From assembly GCF_000003605.2 (NCBI RefSeq), contig NW_003129357.1:10295-35581 (forward strand): a stretch of DNA of 25,287 nt, read 5' to 3'. Of this stretch, positions 21,629 to 25,287 are shown one piece after another. Within the stretch, counting starts at the first letter, position 1; the number at the start of each line of letters is the position of its first letter. This DNA is from Saccoglossus kowalevskii (taxonomy: Eukaryota; Hemichordata; Enteropneusta; Harrimaniidae). Both the position numbers and the translations under genes were made by a program. The notes below the pieces were generated by a model. The model did no database searches. It was not told the DNA's origin and was given only the letters and a program-made list of their open reading frames with translations.

Positions 21629-22611
21629 GGCGATTCGATTTACGGATTTAGATAACGCGTAAACGGACCCTCATATTGCAAGCATCTTCTCGAGTAAGGT
21701 TCACTCTCCTCGCCTTGTATGAAGCAGGCAGTGTGGTGTAGACCGTTGGCGCATATTATTTCAGCGGATAACGACCACAGAACCGCAGGTCTGTTAATTC
21801 TAAGTCGAATAAAAACATCGCATTGTATAACAAGTTGTTGCCTAGCGCTAACACATTTGACGATAAACGGCATGGTAAGATTGGCAGATGCAGGAATCGG
21901 ATCCTTTAGACCCGTTTTTTTTTCAAGTCATTATTATACCCGTATTTATTTGTGAAGTTCGATAGAATATCTCTTCAAAGATTGACGTCTTCTATTTATT
22001 ACTGTACATTTTAATAAGTCCAGACAGTTAATTTGAAGAAAGAGGTCAAATGTCACCAAATGCATGCGTCATAACTGAAGGTACAGATTGGCTTAATGAA
22101 ATATCTATCGCATCTGTGGGTTTTCGCAGACCACCCAAAATATTGATAGTAATGGATTGTCGTGGACGTGTTTTTGTTTTTGCAGTTAGCAGTTATCACC
22201 GAACTCATGCTTATCACAAGTCTTTATAAACACTGATTCTAGGTATCAAACCTCTTAGACAGCGTTAACAAATCTCATCTGTGCAGGGTAACCAATATCC
22301 ACATATGACGTGCCGATTATTAATTTTCAATAACATAATATAGAATAACTTAATTACTATGGAATGCCACTTTGAGGACTAGTTTTGTCATGAAATGCAT
22401 TTATAGGCCAGTCATAATCATATAATTATATTGTCTTCTCTTTAATGTGTGTCTTATTAGATACACATAACAGACAAGTATTGATTGGAGCACCTGATAC
22501 ACCATATGAAAGTGTGTATGTTCAGAACCGATGTCACGTATGTATCGACGAAGGGGCGCTGTTCTATCATAATTATACATCATCACAGCATTCTTGCCGT
22601 GGAAAAGACAT

Positions 22612-22919
22612 TATCCTCGGGGCGGACATCCGGGCATTTTCACCGCCTTGCAACGATCACGGTGAAAGACCGAAAACTTCCAGAAAACGGTACTTTGGGA
22701 TAGTTGTTGAGACTCTACAAGATTATTCCTGCGGGGACAACTTATGTAAATTTGGTTGTCCAGGATTACTTCAAGGTTGAGTTTGTGATATTTTCTCGAA
22801 TTTAGCTGTTTTCACCGTTCCACAGAAGCTCGATCGCGCAGAGCACATATAATTAAACGGCGTACACGGTACAGTGGTGCGCATAGAACGTTCTGTGACG
22901 TAGCTCCGCCCCGAGGATA
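22612..22919. mobile_element. 308-bp MITE-like element, 15-bp TIR, GACAT duplication
   Basis: TATCCTCGGGGCGGA at 22612-22626 is exactly complementary to TCCGCCCCGAGGATA at 22905-22919. Each end is flanked by the same pentamer GACAT (22607-22611 and 22920-22924), consistent with a 5-bp target duplication. Inside, TTTTCACCG occurs at 22637-22645 and 22809-22817, and CGGTGAAA in inverse at 22660-22667, which may be subterminal binding repeats. There is no transposase. A 111-codon frame running through the left end is not considered a gene. I do not recognise the superfamily; 5-bp duplications occur in Transib, among others. Confidence 0.75.
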
Positions 22920-22952
22920 GACATTATTGTTTCTTATTCAATCAGAGATTTG

Positions 22953-22979
22953 AAAAAAAAAAACAAAAAATAAAAAAAA
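22953..22979. repeat. A-rich tract
   Basis: Twenty-five adenines in 27 bases, interrupted once by C and once by T, about 30 bp outside the right end of the GACAT-flanked element. Confidence 0.85.
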
Positions 22980-24577
22980 GCGGAAAAAGAAATATTTCAC
23001 AGTTACAAGTTACCAGCTTTTCGTGGTTTTGTTCGTTATTTATTCGACACAGAATAGACGCCCTCAGCGGTGGGAGTTAATTTGCAGGACTGTGCTCGTT
23101 GAGGGAGCCAAGGTAACCAGTCAGCCTTTCTTTCCCCTTTTGAGAACCATTTGTACGCATCGTAAATGATAGAAAAGTAAAAAGTTATATGATTTGATAA
23201 CAATATTATCTGTTACACCAACGTTCTGTGGCCAGATTATCTTCTGTTCAAGGGCAGTCGCCGGGACTGTCTTTCAGGCTGCTCCGATCAATAATTTTAC
23301 CCCGGCAGCGAATGCTGACCCCACCCGAGCATTCAATCAACCTTACAATGGATCAATCGATCTACGATTGGTCGGACATATTTACTGCCGTGCGTTTGCT
23401 CAGAGTGATCACATATATTTTGTTTGTCGGTTCAAATCACTACCAACGTCCTATCGAGAAAAAAACACGTTATCAATAACGTGTCAAGAGGGCGCACTAA
23501 ACTGTAATGATTTGTTTTTATTTTCCCGAATGATAATGGACTCTCTTGTTGAAGAAATCAAACTTTATAATGTACATTTATATATTATCCTTTAATAGTT
23601 TGCTTCACTCAGGGTTATTTATAGAGGCTGTCAAATGATCTGGGAACTTGAGCAGATTTATTTTCCCCAGCTGGAAGAATTAGAGTATAATGCTATCATG
23701 ACGCACACAAGTCACATTTTTGCTGGTAATATTATTCGTTAATTGCTAGATGAACTATATGATTTTTCACATCGAGGAGAGGGTTAATGTTCGCTATAAC
23801 CTATTAACGTCGATTCTATTGTAATTATGAAACGGCAATTTACCCTGTCAAATAGTAGTCGATTGAGGGCGACATATTTCGATGATTCCACATCGAGCGT
23901 TGTAATTTATAGAAATTTGTTAGACATTTTGCAGTGTTTCATAGCTTTCAAACATGAACCCGTATAAATAGTTTCCAGAATTGCTTTATCAAGTGTTTTA
24001 TAGATAGTACTTGAACGACTTGCCTCTCATACGATATACATAACACAAATCAGTCGAGTCTAATTATAAAAAAAAAAAAATATTTAAAACCCAATAATAA
24101 AACCTAGACATACTTACAGTGGAGATAATTATTAATGTATCAAACATTGGATACAGTCCGATTCGATAATGCAATTAGGCAGCACTAGGGACAAGTACGA
24201 GATCAATACCTTGAGGTTTAGGCTCCTTAAGCTAGTAGTTATTGGCCACCAATGTATCGCTATATTCAGGATAAAATGGTATGAGAGGCGAGGCAGGCTG
24301 AACAAAAAATAATTTTGAGTTTTATAAACTTAAATCATACAATCTGGACATACTACACAGTTGAAACAATTTTGAATTATTAAAACATTTGATAGTATAT
24401 GACTTATAGACATTGGAAACTATTTTTCTCTTACACGGAACCACGTCAATACATACACAAATCAGTTACAAAAGATTCCGTGCATAATAGAATAATTGTT
24501 GATTATTAACAATGGCTAAAACAGCTTAAGAACTGGACCAACGGGGTAACAGCACAATTTAAGGCAAAAACTCGCCA

Positions 24578-24597
24578 ATTATTATTATTATTATTAT
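24578..24597. repeat. (ATT)n microsatellite
   Basis: Nearly seven ATT units in AT-rich sequence. Confidence 0.9.
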
Positions 24598-25287
24598 TTT
24601 ATTTTAAGCAATTCGCATATACAACAGATCCAAGAAGGAATAAATGACCAGGGCAAGAAAATAACAAAAATATCTATATTATAAAACATCTCATTATTTA
24701 GAATAAATGACAAAATGCGATTTAGTTCCGTCGAGAGAAGCCAAATTGTTAGTTTAAAGATGTCATGCAAACACATGCAGGTTTTTTTGGTAGGAATGCT
24801 GATAGCAGTTGTTTCATACCCTATTCATGATTTTTGACTTGAGGCTTGAGAGATCAATAAGGTGACATTTGACCCACCCTCAATAATGAATCTATGACTG
24901 GTGGATAGTGCTATGCCAGGTCGAGGCTAGCGCCAGTAAAAATATCATTTTGCGAGACTGCGCAGTTCTTTGAAGAAACCCGAAGGTCCAAACTACATGA
25001 TGAGTGTTCGTTTGATATGGTCTTGGGTAATCTGTGTAGGCTTTCAAGCTAGTAAAATAAAACGTTACACACTACTGGCTCCTTGCGTGACAATAATCCC
25101 ATAATTTTGCTCATTGACATTGGCACAATTGATTAGAGTAGGCGAGCCTTAGGTTTGTGATTGTATGTTTACCCCCCTTTGAAATGGCGGACTGACACAT
25201 ATAGAGTGATCAGTCATCTGTATACACTTCACTATTATCAATATCATTTTCGTTGAATGGGCTTCGATCTTGTGACTTGTAACATTT

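Larger units (their letters stand above)
18156..22606. other. Non-coding block with weak exon candidates
   Basis: No gene can be asserted. Items worth noting are an ATGGCGG-initiated ORF at 18777, a good splice acceptor (TTTTTATTTGCAG, ending 20668) before a 53-codon ATG frame (20674-20835), a third CRE at 20618 and the minus-strand ORF at 21215-21628. The remainder is AT-rich with short repeats, such as AAGACAATAT twice near 19163-19187. Confidence 0.5.
22925..25287. other. Non-coding right end
   Basis: No gene is supported. A + strand open frame over 23194-23595 lacks an ATG near its start and matches nothing I know. A-rich runs occur at 22953-22979 and 24068-24080. A YY1-like AAATGGCGGAC lies near 25182-25192. 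The stretch 23040-23500 is less AT-rich and carries two GCCCTC motifs. Confidence 0.5.

Noticed and set aside
22445-22780. 111-codon cysteine-rich frame on the + strand
   Set aside because: It runs across the left boundary of the GACAT-flanked element, overlaps another open frame and matches no family I know.
7553-23500. CGCCCTC motifs (near 7556, 23058, and inverted near 23488 and 23870) as possible CTCF sites
   Set aside because: The second half of the CTCF consensus is at the wrong spacing in each case.
23194-23595. 133-codon + strand frame
   Set aside because: There is no ATG until close to its end, and no domain or convincing splice sites are recognised.
1-25287. CRISPR arrays, operons, rRNA or tRNA genes, bacterial-type systems
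   Set aside because: No regularly spaced short direct repeats, no clustered ORFs and no RNA gene signatures were seen; the window is clearly eukaryotic.

Overview
The window looks like about 25 kb of AT-rich invertebrate nuclear DNA. Its single convincing gene is an intact, single-exon class A G-protein-coupled receptor at 14250-15428 on the + strand, most like the vertebrate serotonin 5-HT4 receptor. A eukaryotic GPCR, long gene-poor flanks full of microsatellites, short non-autonomous DNA transposons, decayed dispersed repeats and plausible splice acceptors all argue for a metazoan. One repeat (17492-18155) is of a kind I remember from marine invertebrates such as molluscs and hemichordates. 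I therefore favour a marine invertebrate, perhaps an ambulacrarian or a lophotrochozoan, but the sequence alone does not settle the phylum.

Layout. 1-5983 has no supported gene; it holds an imperfect palindrome (462-560), an (AT)n tract (3727-3781), an (ATA)n tract (4212-4298) and an A20 run. 5984-6291 is a 300-bp inverted-repeat element between TTAA duplications. 6634-6703 and 8080-8149 are two diverged copies of one dispersed repeat. 9893-10502 is a degenerate minisatellite with a period near 115 bp, rich in AGGTCA-type half-sites. 10503-13140 shows only C12 and G12 runs.

13180-14249 is the probable 5' region of the receptor: a CpG-rich patch with an inverted CCAAT box, a good splice acceptor, a hairpin and upstream ORFs. 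The receptor follows, with an oestrogen-response-element-like palindrome 60 bp after its stop codon. 17492-18155 is a repeat with hairpins at both ends and about four internal units of 130-158 bp. 18156-22606 is mostly featureless apart from a short ATGGCGG-initiated ORF (18777) and a minus-strand ORF (21215-21628) whose residue spacing resembles GPCR helices 2-3. 22612-22919 is a second inverted-repeat element with a 15-bp perfect TIR and a GACAT duplication. The rest to 25287 is non-coding as far as I can see.

Functionally there is one story: a putative Gs-coupled amine (probably serotonin) receptor with all expected ligand and activation residues, set in repeat-rich intergenic DNA. I found no operon, CRISPR array, RNA gene, transposase ORF or recognisable new system. 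The two short transposon-like elements and the half-site minisatellite are the most concrete additional discoveries.
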